NCBI GenBank assembly: GCA_019775845.1 | Contig: JADQAV010000017.1 | Span: forward strand, 558,001 to 622,000 | Reading direction: 5' to 3' | Length of the DNA: 64,000 bases | Source of the DNA: Myrmaecium sp. VS I D KN 1 | Lineage: Eukaryota; Ascomycota; Dothideomycetes; Valsariales; Valsariaceae | Shown: positions 43,751 to 54,642 of the stretch, in pieces | Position numbering within the stretch: position 1 is the stretch's first letter | How the letters are laid out: each line of letters starts with the position of its first letter | The notes under the pieces: generated by a model | Database searches by the model: none | Told to the model about the DNA's origin: nothing | The model's input: the letters and a program-made list of their open reading frames with translations, nothing else | Program-made: the position numbers and the translations under genes

Positions 43751-44723
43751 TTAGAACATGCCGCCCATGCCGCCCATGCCACCACCCATGCCGCCCATCG
43801 GGGGAGCAGGCTTGTCCTCGGGTGCCTCGACGATGGCCACCTCGGTGGTACCGAGGAGCGAGGCAACACCGCTGGCGTCGACCAGACCGGTGCGGACGAC
43901 CTTGAAGGGGTCGAGGATACCGGCCTTGATCATGTCGACGTACTCGCCCTTGGAGCTGTCGAAGCCCTTGTTGAAGTCGGCCGCGTACTCGTCCATGATC
44001 TTGCCGACGACGACGCTGCCCTCAGCACCGGCGTTCTCGACGATCTTGCGGGCAGGGTGGGTGATGGCGTTCTTGACGATGGAGATACCAAGCTGCTGGT
44101 CGAAGTTGGCAGGCTTGAGGTCGTTGAGCGCATGGGCAGCGGCCTTGAGGAGAGCGGTACCACCACCGGGCAGGATACCCTCCTCGACGGCAGCGCGGGT
44201 AGCGTTGAGGGCATCGACGATGCGGTCCTTCTTCTCGCCAACCTCAACCTCGGAAGCACCGCCAACCTTGATGACGGCAACACCGCCAGAGAGCTTGGCG
44301 AGACGCTCCTGGAGCTTCTCCTTCTCGTAGTCAGAGGTGGTGGGGTCAGCCATGACACCACGGATCTGCTCGCAGCGCTGGGCAACAGCGTCCTTGCTGC
44401 CCTCACCGTTCAGAAGGACGGTGTCCTCCTTGGTGATGGTGATGGAGCCGGTGGAGCCGAGCATGTCGGGGGTGAGCTTCTCGAGCTTGATGTCAAGCTC
44501 GTCGGTGAAGACGGTACCGTTGGTGAGAACGGCCAAGTCACCGAGGATGGACTTCCGGTTGTCACCGAAGCCAGGGGCCTTGACGGCGGCAACCTGGAGC
44601 TGGCCACGGAGCTTGTTGAGAATGCAGACGGCGAGAGCCTCACCGTCAATGTCCTCGGCGATGATGACGAGAGGGCGGCGGAGCTGCTGGGAGGCCTCAA
44701 GGGCAGGGATGATGTCCTGGACA

Positions 44724-44754
<31 letters not shown>

Positions 44755-44870
44755 GGGGCTTCTCGAACTCGACCTTCTGGGCCTTGGGGTCGGTGATGAA
44801 GTAGGGGGAGATGAAACCACGGTCGAACTTCATACCCTCGGTGACCTCGAGCTCGTCCTCAATGGTCTTG

Positions 44871-44902
<32 letters not shown>

Positions 44903-45632
44903 AACCTTCTCCATGGCGCTGGAGAGGAGCTCACCGATGTGGGTGTCGCCGTTGGCGGAGATGGTGGCAACCTGGGAGATCTCCTCGCTGGTGGTAACCT
45001 CCTTCTTGTGCTCCTTCAAGTACTTCACGACGGCCTCAACGGCGGCCTGGGTACCGCGGCGAAGGTCCATGGGGTTGCAACCGGCAGCGACGTTCTTCAC
45101 GGTCTCGGAGAAGATGGCGCGAGCGAGGACGGTGGCGGAGGTGGTACCGTCACCGGCAACCTCGTTGGTCTTGGAGGCGACGTCCTGGAGGAGACGAGCG
45201 CCGAGGTTCTCGAACTTGTCCTTGAGAGAGACGGCCTTGGCCACGGTGACACCATCTATCAATGCGGTCAGCATGCAATTCGTGATATCACGCTTCTGAT
45301 CTCGGGTGCAACATACCCTTGGTAATCTTGGGGGAGCCGTAGCTGGATTCGATCAGGACGTTGCGGCCCTTGGGACCGAGTGTGGTGGAAACGGCGCGGG
45401 CGAGAGTGTCAATACCAGCAAGAAGAGCTGCGCGGCCCTCAACACCGAACTTGAGCTCCTACAGGACGCTGCATTAGATCTTGCCCGAGCTGGAAGGACT
45501 TGTGCGGAGGCTGATGGAACGACTTACCTTGTGAGCGTACCGCTTGCATTGGAGGTTGAAGCTCTGGTTGCGGAGCTTAGCCCCAGCGGACAGAGCGGAT
45601 GTCCGCGCCTTGGAAGTCAGAGCCCTCTGCAT
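43751..45632 (-). CDS. HSP60: HSP60, mitochondrial chaperonin
   Basis: Exons 45632-45528, 45458-45317 and 45255-43751 join to 583 aa. Exon 1 codes a 35-residue presequence rich in Arg, Lys, Ser and Ala ([20 protein letters not shown]), which should target the matrix. [47 protein letters not shown] and [17 protein letters not shown] are GroEL-family signatures. The Gly/Met tail [17 protein letters not shown] is typical. It forms the ring chaperonin that folds imported matrix proteins with HSP10. Donors are GTAAGT and GTATGT, acceptors TAG. A heat-shock element lies about 210 bases upstream of the ATG. Confidence 0.97.
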
Positions 45633-45838
45633 GATGATGGAGATTGCGTGTGAGGTAGGGAGGAGGAAATGAGGAAGAATTGACCCGAGCCGTGCACCAA
45701 AGACTCCCGTCAACCAGACAATCACGTAAGATGAGGATGAGAAAGATGGAGATGGATGGGAGGATTGGGGGAGATGGACCGGCGGCTTTTGACGATCCAA
45801 AAATTTAGTCTCGGAGGTCCCTTGATTGGTGCCAAGCC

Positions 45839-45851
45839 TTCTGGAGCTTTC
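45839..45851 (-). promoter_or_regulatory. Heat-shock element upstream of HSP60
   Basis: TTCTGGAGCTTTC has three units at exact 5-base spacing (TTC, GAG, TTC). This is the established HSF1 pattern TTCnnGAAnnTTC with one mismatch. It lies 207 bases upstream of the start. An inverted CCAAT box (ATTGG near 45824-45828) is next to it. Confidence 0.6.
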
Positions 45852-47840
45852 TGTTTGGGAGCAGCTTGAACCGCCTTGCCGAGGATCACCAACATCCGCC
45901 GCCGCCCGCGATGTGGTGGGTGGAGACGCAACGAGGAAGAAGGAGATGGAAAGGCACGAAGTGGAAGAGATGGAGATGGTTCAACTACTTCTCTCCGGCG
46001 AGGGAGGTTATGGTATACGTGGTAGCTTGGGGATGGCAGAGAGCTGCTGGAGGAGCAACCGTAGGCCATTCAGCATGGGTGAACCTGTCCTTGAGCTCGC
46101 GACCTGTTCAGCCATCTGGAATCCATCTCCGCATTTTGTTCGGAGCCGGGGGACCGGGCACGCACAACCGACTCTGTTCACGCCGGTCGTCATCCGCTTT
46201 TATATTTCCTTTCATTCGTCCATTCTCCTCTCACATCTCCATCTCCACTTGGCCGCGCTTCCTCGTTCGCAGTTTGGAACGCAAGTGGTGAGCTAGCTGA
46301 CCCTTCTTGCATGTTTTTCCTGTCAAGACTATACGCCGTATATGCTGGATCGACCGCAGCAACATGATCTAAGATGGGAAAGCATGAGGATCACGGTGTG
46401 AACCTACAAGTAGCGTTCTGGGTTCGATGTTCACGGCCAGAGATGATCTCGCTCGTCGATGGATCTTAACCTCATATGCCGAATCTCAGTTGCTCCCCGT
46501 CAGGCTTTCTTATTACCTACATCTTCATCTTCAATCTTCATTTTTCTCTAGACTGTCTCGCCTTTCATTGTCTTGCCTAACCGGAAAGCAAGGACTGGCT
46601 CATACCAGGCTCTGTTTCTTCTCTTCCTCATCTCAATCTATTTACAAACGGAACCCCTTTCACGGCCCTGCAATATTGACATGTTCAGCTCGACCGCTAT
46701 GGTCAAGGAGGGAACCTTTGACCGGTGTCTGCCACCGCTGAGCTGATGATAGCAGATTTGTTCGTGGGAAAGACAAGCGGATGACTCCTTAGTCTATGCT
46801 ATTGACCCATCGGCGGCGCGTCAAATCACACAGAGTGAAGTGCGGCTGTATACTATGCTGCCTATAGTAAACATGCGCACTTCAACTGTAGTTGCAATTC
46901 AACGGCAGTAGTACCCTCGGCCGTTCTGGCAGTTTCCTTTCTAAGCGGCTCCTTCAGTGACGCCCTCACTTGTCGCCTTCGTCCGAAGCACAGCAACGAC
47001 GTTCCCGCATCCTATGTAAGGACGTCCAGTCTTATCGTAGGTAGCATATTGATACCTTTCTTTAGTGACCTACTATCTCTGAGCTACTATGCCCGAGTCT
47101 TTACTAAGCCTTCCATGGCCGTCACGTCGATCTCCCTGTCTAAATCCTTCCTTTCTTCCAGTCATGGTCCGTGCGTTTTATCCTCTCTTTCTCGCTCTCT
47201 CTCCGTTTGCCTGGCCACTGCCTCGTCTATACTTTCATGTTCATGCTGATTCTTCATGTGGGGATGCAGTCGTCTCCGCCAATTGCCAAATTTGCGATCT
47301 CCCCTGCATGAAGGGCTTTCTGAGTTCTCTCCGACGACAGTAGCCCGAGATGGACTTCATAACTTCGTCTGATGCGGTTTACTCTCTCTATTCCTATTGT
47401 CGTACCTAGTCTCCTTCAACACAACTCCGTCTTCCAATCACGTCTCTGCTATCTGGTCCTACAAGTGCGGTGATGATGTGCTTCCGTTATCGGCCTCAGG
47501 TGCCAGCTGCAGCAAGTGGCGGTGACAGGACAGCGCCTTGAGACCGACTGGACTCGACTCTCCAGGCAAAGCTCGCCCATTTCGGCCTCGAGTTCATGCC
47601 TTTCCAGCCAATGAGAGTGGTCGTCGGGACGGATATGAGCTGTTCCACGTGCAAGGCGTATGCCCGTCATTGCCTGGACTCCCAGCATCCCGCGTTTCCA
47701 GACAATCCAGCCGGCTTCGGGGCCAGTCCTGGCCATTTGGCAAGACAATAACCCGAATCCAAGGCAAAGGACCTCTGCTTTACCCCGGTTTGCTTTGCTT
47801 GGCCTGTTTCCGACCAGCCTCCCGCTTTTTCCCCCACCCC

Positions 47841-47848
47841 TATAAAAG
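47841..47848 (+). promoter_or_regulatory. TATA box of Myb-like gene 1
   Basis: TATAAAAG followed 30-50 bases later by a CT-rich tract suited to transcription start. It is about 340 bases before the ATG, with a leader intron in between. Confidence 0.6.
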
Positions 47849-48183
47849 GGCCTCCCCCGTCCGCGACCAACCGTCCGTCTTCTCTCTCTTTCATCGCTAC
47901 CCATTTCCACCGGCCATTCGCACTTTTACCAGATATTCTAGTCCCAGCTTCAATTTGACCACCGTCCCAACGATCTTCATCCATCAACCTTCTCCTGAGC
48001 ATCCCACCATACCTAATCACATCGCTTCGCTTTCATACTCGTGCCACCGAAGCAAGTCGGTCGTCTCATTCCAAGCAACGCACATTTTCTTCACAGTCAA
48101 GGTATGTCCATACTGACGTGTCGTTTCCCACTTGTTCCGTCTGCACTGACGTTTCACTTCGCAGCTATACAAACTATCTCATC

Positions 48184-49015
48184 ATGCCTATGACTTGGAA
48201 CGCCGAGACCCAGCAAAAGGTTAGTTCAGCCAGACTCTGTCGATGATCTCTTGCTAAATCCCTACAGCTGTTTATTGGTATCTTCCAATGCACCAAAGTC
48301 TCACTCGGCAAAGAAATCCTCGAGAAGCTTGCCGAATACATGGGGCCTGGTAAGTCCCAACCACTCTCAGCCCATCGTCCTCCAAAAATTTCGACTGACC
48401 TCACCTCAACCAGAATGCACCCCCAAAGCCATCCAGCATCAGCTCACCAACATCCGCAAGCTCATCCCCGATCAGCTCAAGACTGCCGAGGGCGACGATG
48501 CTCCGCCCGCCACTCCCAAGAAGCGCGGTCGCAAGCCCAAGGACGCCACCACTCCCGCCGCCGGCACCGCGGTCAAAGAGGAGAACGGCGACGATGGCGA
48601 CGCTCCGGCCACGCCTGCGGCTACGCCGGGCAAGAAGCGCAAGCGCGCTACTCCCAAGGTCAAGACTGAGAGCACCGTGAACAGCGATGAGGATGCGGAT
48701 GCTGAGGGTACTGAGACCCCGAAGAAGAAGCAGAAGGCGGCCCCGAAGAAGAAGGCTGTCCCCAAAAAGACTGCGGCTCAGGTGAAGAAGGAGACTTCCG
48801 AGGAGGACAAGGATACTGACAAGGACACTGCGTCGTCGAAGTCAACCACCCCTGCTGCCGAGAAGGCCCCTACTCCTGCCCCAAAGGAAGTCGAGAAGGA
48901 TGTCAAGGTCAAGGCTGAAGTCGAAGTCGAAGCCGAAGCCGAAGACTCCCAGACTGTCGACGAGGAGGAGGAGGAGACGACTCCTGCTGCTAGCGTCAAG
49001 GAGGAAACTGTCTAG
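48184..49015 (+). CDS. Fungal Myb-like / AT-hook basic nuclear protein 1
   Basis: Exons 48184-48219, 48268-48349 and 48414-49015 join to 239 aa. The first 55 residues (MTWNAETQQKLFIGIF...GPECTPKAIQHQLTNIRKL) form a short fungal Myb-like helix-turn-helix domain. An AT-hook-like KKRGRKPK follows at about residue 76-83. The rest is Lys-, Pro-, Glu- and Ala-rich with several PKKK and KKRKR signals, and the last 50 residues are strongly acidic. It probably binds DNA or chromatin in the nucleus. Targets are unknown. Introns fall after QQK and in Glu before CTP, exactly as in the next gene downstream, so the two are tandem paralogs. Confidence 0.85.
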
Positions 49016-49118
49016 ATGGTTTTCGAATGCTTCTTTTGTTCCTTCTTCTGCCCTTCTTCGATGGCGGAAAAGGTGTGACTGCTGGCGGTGTCAGTTGGCG
49101 AGATCTGGGATTTCATTC

Positions 49119-49120
49119 TT

Positions 49121-49152
<32 letters not shown>

Positions 49153-49178
49153 TTTCTTTTTCTTTTTCTTTTTCTTTA
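49119..49178 (+). repeat. CTTTTT hexanucleotide repeat in the 3' flank
   Basis: A T-run is followed by about eight CTTTTT units just after the stop codon of Myb-like gene 1, probably inside its 3' UTR. Confidence 0.9.
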
Positions 49179-50144
49179 CTTTTACTGGTGGGGCGTTGGA
49201 ACGGAGGATAGGAAAGCGTACTTGGGGGAGTTGATCACTGCGGGAGTTTTCATAGCCGTCGGCTTGAGAGGGAAGAGGATGGCCTTTTGACGGCTGGATT
49301 CTCACATGGATGGCTAGACACTTTTTACTAGCTGTGATTACTGATGGAATGAAACTTGACATCTCTTCCAACCCTCTTCTTTTTCCCATGCTTAAGTGTT
49401 GTCTCTAGACAAGTTTCTTCGCCGTGATGGTCAGTATCGTCGCTCAGTCGAAACATCCCAATGCTTCAACCGGTTTATCCACTGTGTGGACAACGCTCTG
49501 TAGGTTACTCAGTTACCACTACCGTCAGGCAATCATCGCGATGCTCTACACTACCACACGTACCTATCACCATCCCGCACGACGGCCACCGCTTCATCCC
49601 CCCAAACTGGAACACCTTGAACATCAAACCCGCCCGCAAAACCACATGCCGATTCCTCCCATTCCGCACCCGTCCGTCCACAACCACGACTGTCCTCACG
49701 TGCCGTGCCTTCGTCCCGCATCCGCCTTGCCACTTCTCGCTTGCTCGCTTGTTGACTTCTTATTTCCCGTGCTTATCCTTTCCTTCTCCGCATTCGTTCC
49801 ACTTCATAACATCAGTCACCGTCTACCTACATACCATACCTTTTCCTTCTTTCGCTCGTCACGCACACGCGCAGCAAGCAAGCATCCTCCCACCACCGCC
49901 GACGGTCGGAAGTTCAACTGCGTCGGTTGGTTTGCTTGTTAAGGTAAGTAGGAAACAAGGCAAGAAAGAAGAGGCGAGATCGTCCGTCGTCGACTGGTGA
50001 CTACGCATTGTTTTCGACGTTGGACTGTCCTCGCTGACGATTGAGGCACGCAGCAACAGCAGTACAGACAGACAGACAGCACCTCCAACGAACCGAAAAG
50101 AAACCACGCAACCAAGAAAAAGAAAAGCAAGAAAGCAAGCAAGC
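49179..50144. other. Intergenic region between the two Myb-like genes
   Basis: No gene is supported. It should contain the 3' end of gene 1 and the promoter and leader of gene 2. A CAAG/GAAAG-rich purine tract lies just before the ATG at 50145. Confidence 0.55.
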
Positions 50145-50588
50145 ATGCCCTCCTCACGCGGCATGACCTGGAACGCGGAGGCGAATGCAAAGGTACGTTT
50201 GTCGCCTCGTCGCATCAACTTCAATCGGAGTTGGCAAGAAGCAAAGAAAGCGTAAACTGACCCAACCCCAGCTCCTCACCGCCGTCCTCCACGTCCACGA
50301 CATCAAAAGCTCGCAAGAGCACCTCGCGCGTATCGCCGGCTACATGAGCACGAACGAGCAAGGTCCGTTTTTACCCCCCCTCCCCTCCCTCCCCTTCCCC
50401 CCTTCCCCATCCCCCGCCCAGCTCATCCCCCCCAAAACAGAATGCACCCCCCGCGCCGTCCGCGAGCAAATCGCCAAACTCCGTCGCACGGCCGGTCTCT
50501 CGGACGACAACGACGTCGTGGACCCAAGCACGCCGAAGAAAGAGAGGAAGGCGTGTGCGAGTGCGACGCCGAGAAGGAAGGGCGGTGT

Positions 50589-50619
<31 letters not shown>

Positions 50620-51187
50620 ACGACTGGCAAGCTGGGTGTTAAGATGGAGATGGATGAGGCTGAGGTGATGATGACGCCGGTGAAGAGGAAGAGAGATGGT
50701 GTGGTGGTTAAGAGGGAGGGCTTGGAGGAGGAGGAGGAGGTGGTGGGTGGTGGGGGGAAGAGGCGGAAGGCTGCTGTTACCGCTGGAGGTAAAGGCAAGG
50801 CGAAGCCCAAGGGTAAGAGTAAGGGTAAAGTCAAGATCGAACCTGGTCTTGAAGAAGAAGAAGAAGAAGAAGAAGAAGAANNNNNNNNNNNNNNNNNNNN
50901 NNNNNNNNNNNNNNNNNNNNNNNNNNNNNNNNNNNNNNNNNNNNNNNNNNNNNNNNNNNNNNNNNNNNNNNNNNNNNNNNNNNNNNNNAGAAGAAGAAGA
51001 AGAAGAAGAAGAAGAAGAGGCGGGAGAAAGCTCGCCAGCGATGGCGTTCGCACCGGGTGCGCGCGAGGATGGCTTGTTGGGCCGCGAGCGCAGTGTGGAG
51101 ATGGATGATGATGCTGGATTTGCTGAGAGGTTCTGGACTCAGCTTGTCGAGGTTGGTGAGAGGGGGGAGGATGGCGCGTGCGGATGA
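50145..51187 (+). CDS. Fungal Myb-like basic nuclear protein 2 (tandem paralog, split by gap)
   Basis: Exons are 50145-50192, 50272-50362 and 50441 onward. The N-terminus MTWNAEANAKLLTAVL...NEQECTPRAVREQIAKLRR aligns with gene 1, and both introns interrupt the same codons. The middle is Lys-rich (KKERK, KRKRD, GKRRKAA, KPKGKSKGKVK), then a poly-Glu run coded by GAA enters the assembly gap. After the gap the Glu frame continues to a stop at 51185-51187 with AGESSPAMAFAPGAREDG. With the gap written as 108 Ns the two sides are out of frame, so the true gap must be 2 modulo 3 if the Glu run is continuous. The end is therefore less certain than the start. Role is inferred only from the domain. Confidence 0.72.
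50849..51017 (+). repeat. GAA trinucleotide run with 108-N assembly gap
   Basis: GAA repeats flank Ns at 50881-50988. The gap most likely hides more GAA units that could not be assembled. Confidence 0.9.
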
Positions 51188-52662
51188 TGCGTGGGGGCCT
51201 GGGGGTCGTGAGTATGGAGGTTTTGGCTGAGGATGAGGTTTGAGCGCTGCTTTTTTCGGTGTCTCTTTCTCTCTTCCGCTCTCTCGGCGATGATGTGGCG
51301 GATGTGTGAAACGAAGAAGAATAAGTGAAAGTGTTGGAATGGAGATTGACTGAATGGGAAAAACGGATGTGAATGAGAATGGGAAGGACAGCGAAGACAG
51401 GAAAGAAAAACTGGAGAATATGGGAATCAAATGACACGAAGTCTCGACCTCACGAAGGAGGAGATGAAATGAGATGGGAATGAATGTACACTTACCGTCT
51501 CCATCCACATGATACATACGGTACATACGTACAGACTGTTGATACACAGTACGTCATGCGTTCATGTGTGTATGTATCTACCAGGGGAGTGTCTCACCTC
51601 CTCTAGATCACTAAGCAATGACAGACCTGCGAAATAGCAAATCCGAAGATCCCCACGATGACCATAGTGATGCTGCTTCGTAATCGAAAGAAAGGACTAG
51701 ACTGTGACCAGACTGTGAGTGTGAGTGTGAGTGTGAGTGTGAGTGTGACAAGCAGGGGAAGAAAGAGGGGGGAAGGCCCCCTGTCGAGGTGAAGCGAGAG
51801 ATGTGTAAGAAGTGCTTCATGCTCCCTTCCTTTTTCTTTTCTTTTTCTTATGCTTTCTTTTTCTTTTCTTTTGTTTCATGCGTGCATGCATCCGTACTCC
51901 TGCCCCCAGCGCCTGACGCCCCCTTATTCCATCCAACATCAACGGCAACATCGCATCCTCCACCTTCTTCCGGATGGGAGTGAGGGATGGAGGTGGGATG
52001 TGCGATGTGAAAGGGAAGGGAAATAGGGCGGCGAATGAACGGGTGGGGATCGGCCATCATCCATCCGTCAATGCTGATGCCCATGGAGTCGGGAGCAGTT
52101 CATTGGCATTGCTGACCAATCCCCCGGGCGGATCACGATGATGATGATGGGTGTGAACGGGCTGGTATGGAGGGATAGGAGAGGTTTGGTGCCCAACGAG
52201 GGTAGGATATGACGGGTTTTGATGGGTGTATAGGGGAATTGTTTGGGCGCGACATGGGTGATCGCTCCTTGAGGACCAGTACCGTATAAGAAATGTGAAT
52301 GTGCGTATCCGTTTGGGTGTACCTTACCTACTAGTCCTGTATAACCTGCGCCGCTCAGCCTCGCGGCACCCCCGAAATCCGCCGCCAGCCGGCCGGCCGT
52401 GTGACTTGACTGGACTGGCTGAGATGAGACAAGGCTCCCCTCGCCCTTTTTTTTCCTTGCCTTGCTTATGCTTACTCTCTCTGTCTCTTTCTCCCTCTCT
52501 CACTTTCTTTCCCTCACACTCCTATCCATTCTCTGTACTACCTATACATGCAATCGATGAATGTGAGCGGAAGATAACTCAGACAGTGTGATTTCTGTTG
52601 GTTCGACTAGGTACTACCTACGGTACATCCTCACGCTTTCCCTCACCCGCACTGCACCGTCC
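51188..52662. other. Intergenic region with GAGTGT repeat
   Basis: 3' flank of Myb-like gene 2 and upstream region of the ERF4-like gene. A GTGAGT repeat lies at about 51715-51749. Short open frames there have no family. TACCTA motifs occur near 52327 and 52606. Confidence 0.55.
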
Positions 52663-54642
52663 ATGCCTTCCAGCGACAACGGCGACGACGCTAGGCCAAG
52701 AAGCGAGCTCCTCGACCTCTCCTTTTCCGACCTCCCCTCGACCTCACCACCAAACTTGACCTTCAACTACACCGTTCACGTCCACTTCCACTGCCTCACA
52801 CTCGGCGATCGCACTCACCACCGTCCACTACACGCACCGCGGAGGACGGGCACCGAGGCGTTCCCTCCCTCACCATCTCACGACGCCGCCCGGCTTCGGC
52901 TGCCTCTGCCACGACGGCGTCCCCACCTTCCGCCCACCTTCAACAACCCTCGAAGACCGCGCGCAAGAGTACGTCGACCTCGAGACCAGGAGCAGCAGCG
53001 ACAGCAGCAGCAGCAGCAGCAGCAACATCTACAGCAACACCGACAGCAACACAACCATCGAGACCACCATTCACACCCACAGCCGCATCCTTCCCACTCC
53101 GCTCCCCTCCCCGAACCCCCGAGAACCGGCCGGACCAACCACCACCCACAGACACCTCACCATCCACCAGCCAGCCGACTCGCTGGTCGCTCACCCAGCG
53201 CATCTTCCACCTCACCGGGCTCTCCAAGACCCCGCCGCGCCCGCCCGCCTCCCGACTCTGGAATCCCATCAACTCGTCCCCACGCCCCAACGTCGTCGTC
53301 CCGCTCGCGCACCCGCCGCCGGCGCCGCCGCTCACCCGCGACCACGACACTCACCCCTACCTCGACGGCCGCGACGAGTACCCTCTCCTCACCCTCCCCG
53401 AGCAACGCAGCAGCCGCCATTACAGCACAGCGGGCGGTCTCGCCGCACCACCACCACCACCACCACCGAGCAGCCTCGCCGTCGAGCGATCCACGCCCAG
53501 CGCGGCCGGAAGCGGACGCACGAGCATCGGCCTGCCGCGGGATCGGCGGAGCTGGGGAACCTTTCAACAGCAGCAGCAGCAGTATCAGTACGAAGAACCG
53601 CGGACGCCCAGGGGAACGGCACGACGACACGCGATCGGTGAGCACAACAAGGGGAAGATGCCGATGGGCGGTGTCGAGGATGTGGGTGCCAAGTTCGCCG
53701 GGGTGGAGGACCGTCCGTCCACGGCGCGTCGGTCGCCGGGGGAATTGGAGGCTGGCTTGACGGTGGGATACACACATGCACAGCAGGAAGTCGAACGCCG
53801 CCCGTCCCGCGCGACGCTGCCGTCGTTGGGTCGGAGCGTGAGTCTCAACAGTCAGGGACGGAGCATGCGTACCGGCGGGGGACCCGGCGGCGCCAGAGGC
53901 GACGGACGCAGTATGCACGACGACGAAGAAGAAGAATACACCTGGGGCCCCTCGCACCCGTGCTTCCCGCACCTGAACCCGCACGTGCCCCTCGACTCCC
54001 CGCTCTACCACACCACCCGCATCATCCGCGTCAAGCGCGACTGGATGGTGGCCGGCGACCTGGCGCCCACCTTCGCGAACCTGTACCCGGAGGTGCTGGA
54101 ACCGGTCATGAGCGAGGCGACGTTCCGGCGCATCGTCGGGTTTGTGAACGCGGAGCTGCGCACGGCGTTTAGTCCGTGGAGCGTGCGGAGTTGGATCGAT
54201 GCCCTGATGGGGGTGGCGACGTTGTGGGTGTGGGAGGATGTCGGGTTGACGGGGGTGAAAGGGCGGCTGCGCCGGGTGGAGGAGAGGTTGGAATGCTGGA
54301 ATCGGGAGGAGGGGGTGAGGGAGGGCTGGAGGGTTATTCCCCTCAGGCGCACGGGGTATTTGACGGTGAGTTGGGTCCTGCTTCTTGCGCACTGCGTGGG
54401 TGGGTGGGTTTTGCTGACTGGGTGAACAGTTGGATATACAGATCCCCGACCCCCATATTCGGATCGATGGCGAGGAGGATGGGGATGAGGGGGGTGGTGC
54501 GGTGAGTGTCAGGACGGCTGATCACCACCGCCCGGATACCCGCCACACGCTCGATCAGTCCCCCCCAACGGCGACGGCGACGATGCCGCGGGATGGGAAG
54601 GAGATGGGCCCGTGGCCGGGGGCTGGGTTGAGTTCGCGATGA
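52663..54642 (+). CDS. ERF4 / Golgin A7-domain protein (palmitoyltransferase subunit type)
   Basis: The firm part is one frame open from 52695 to 54365, spliced (GTGAGT...ACAG) to 54430-54642. It contains RWSLTQRIFHLTGLSKTPPR, RDEYPLLTLPEQRSSRHYST and, at the end, the ERF4 domain: TWGPSHPCFPHLNPHVPLD, TTRIIRVKRDWMVAGDLAPT, FRRIVGFVNAELRTAFSPWS and VWEDVGLTG. Yeast Erf4/Shr5 and human Golgin A7 are partners of DHHC enzymes that palmitoylate Ras. This frame has no ATG until 53658. My best start is ATG 52663, joined over an intron 52774-52844 whose donor (GTTCAC) is weak. That gives 614 aa. The 5' end is uncertain and the domain part is solid. The N-terminal half has Ala, Pro and Gln runs and is disordered. 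Confidence 0.72.

Larger units (their letters stand above)
45633..48183. other. Divergent intergenic region, HSP60 and Myb-like gene 1
   Basis: 2.5 kb without a supported gene. The left end holds the HSP60 promoter. The right end holds the promoter of the first Myb-like gene: a TATA box (TATAAAAG) at 47841-47848, a CT-rich likely start region at about 47870-47895, and a leader intron 48102-48164 (GTATGT...GCAG with a CTGAC branch site). The middle is unremarkable. Confidence 0.6.

Noticed and set aside
43712-45325. 537-codon open frame on the plus strand
   Set aside because: Opposite HSP60. It also reads through an HSP60 intron and has no family.
53157-54392. 411-codon minus-strand frame
   Set aside because: Antisense to the ERF4 domain, which is a better family match.
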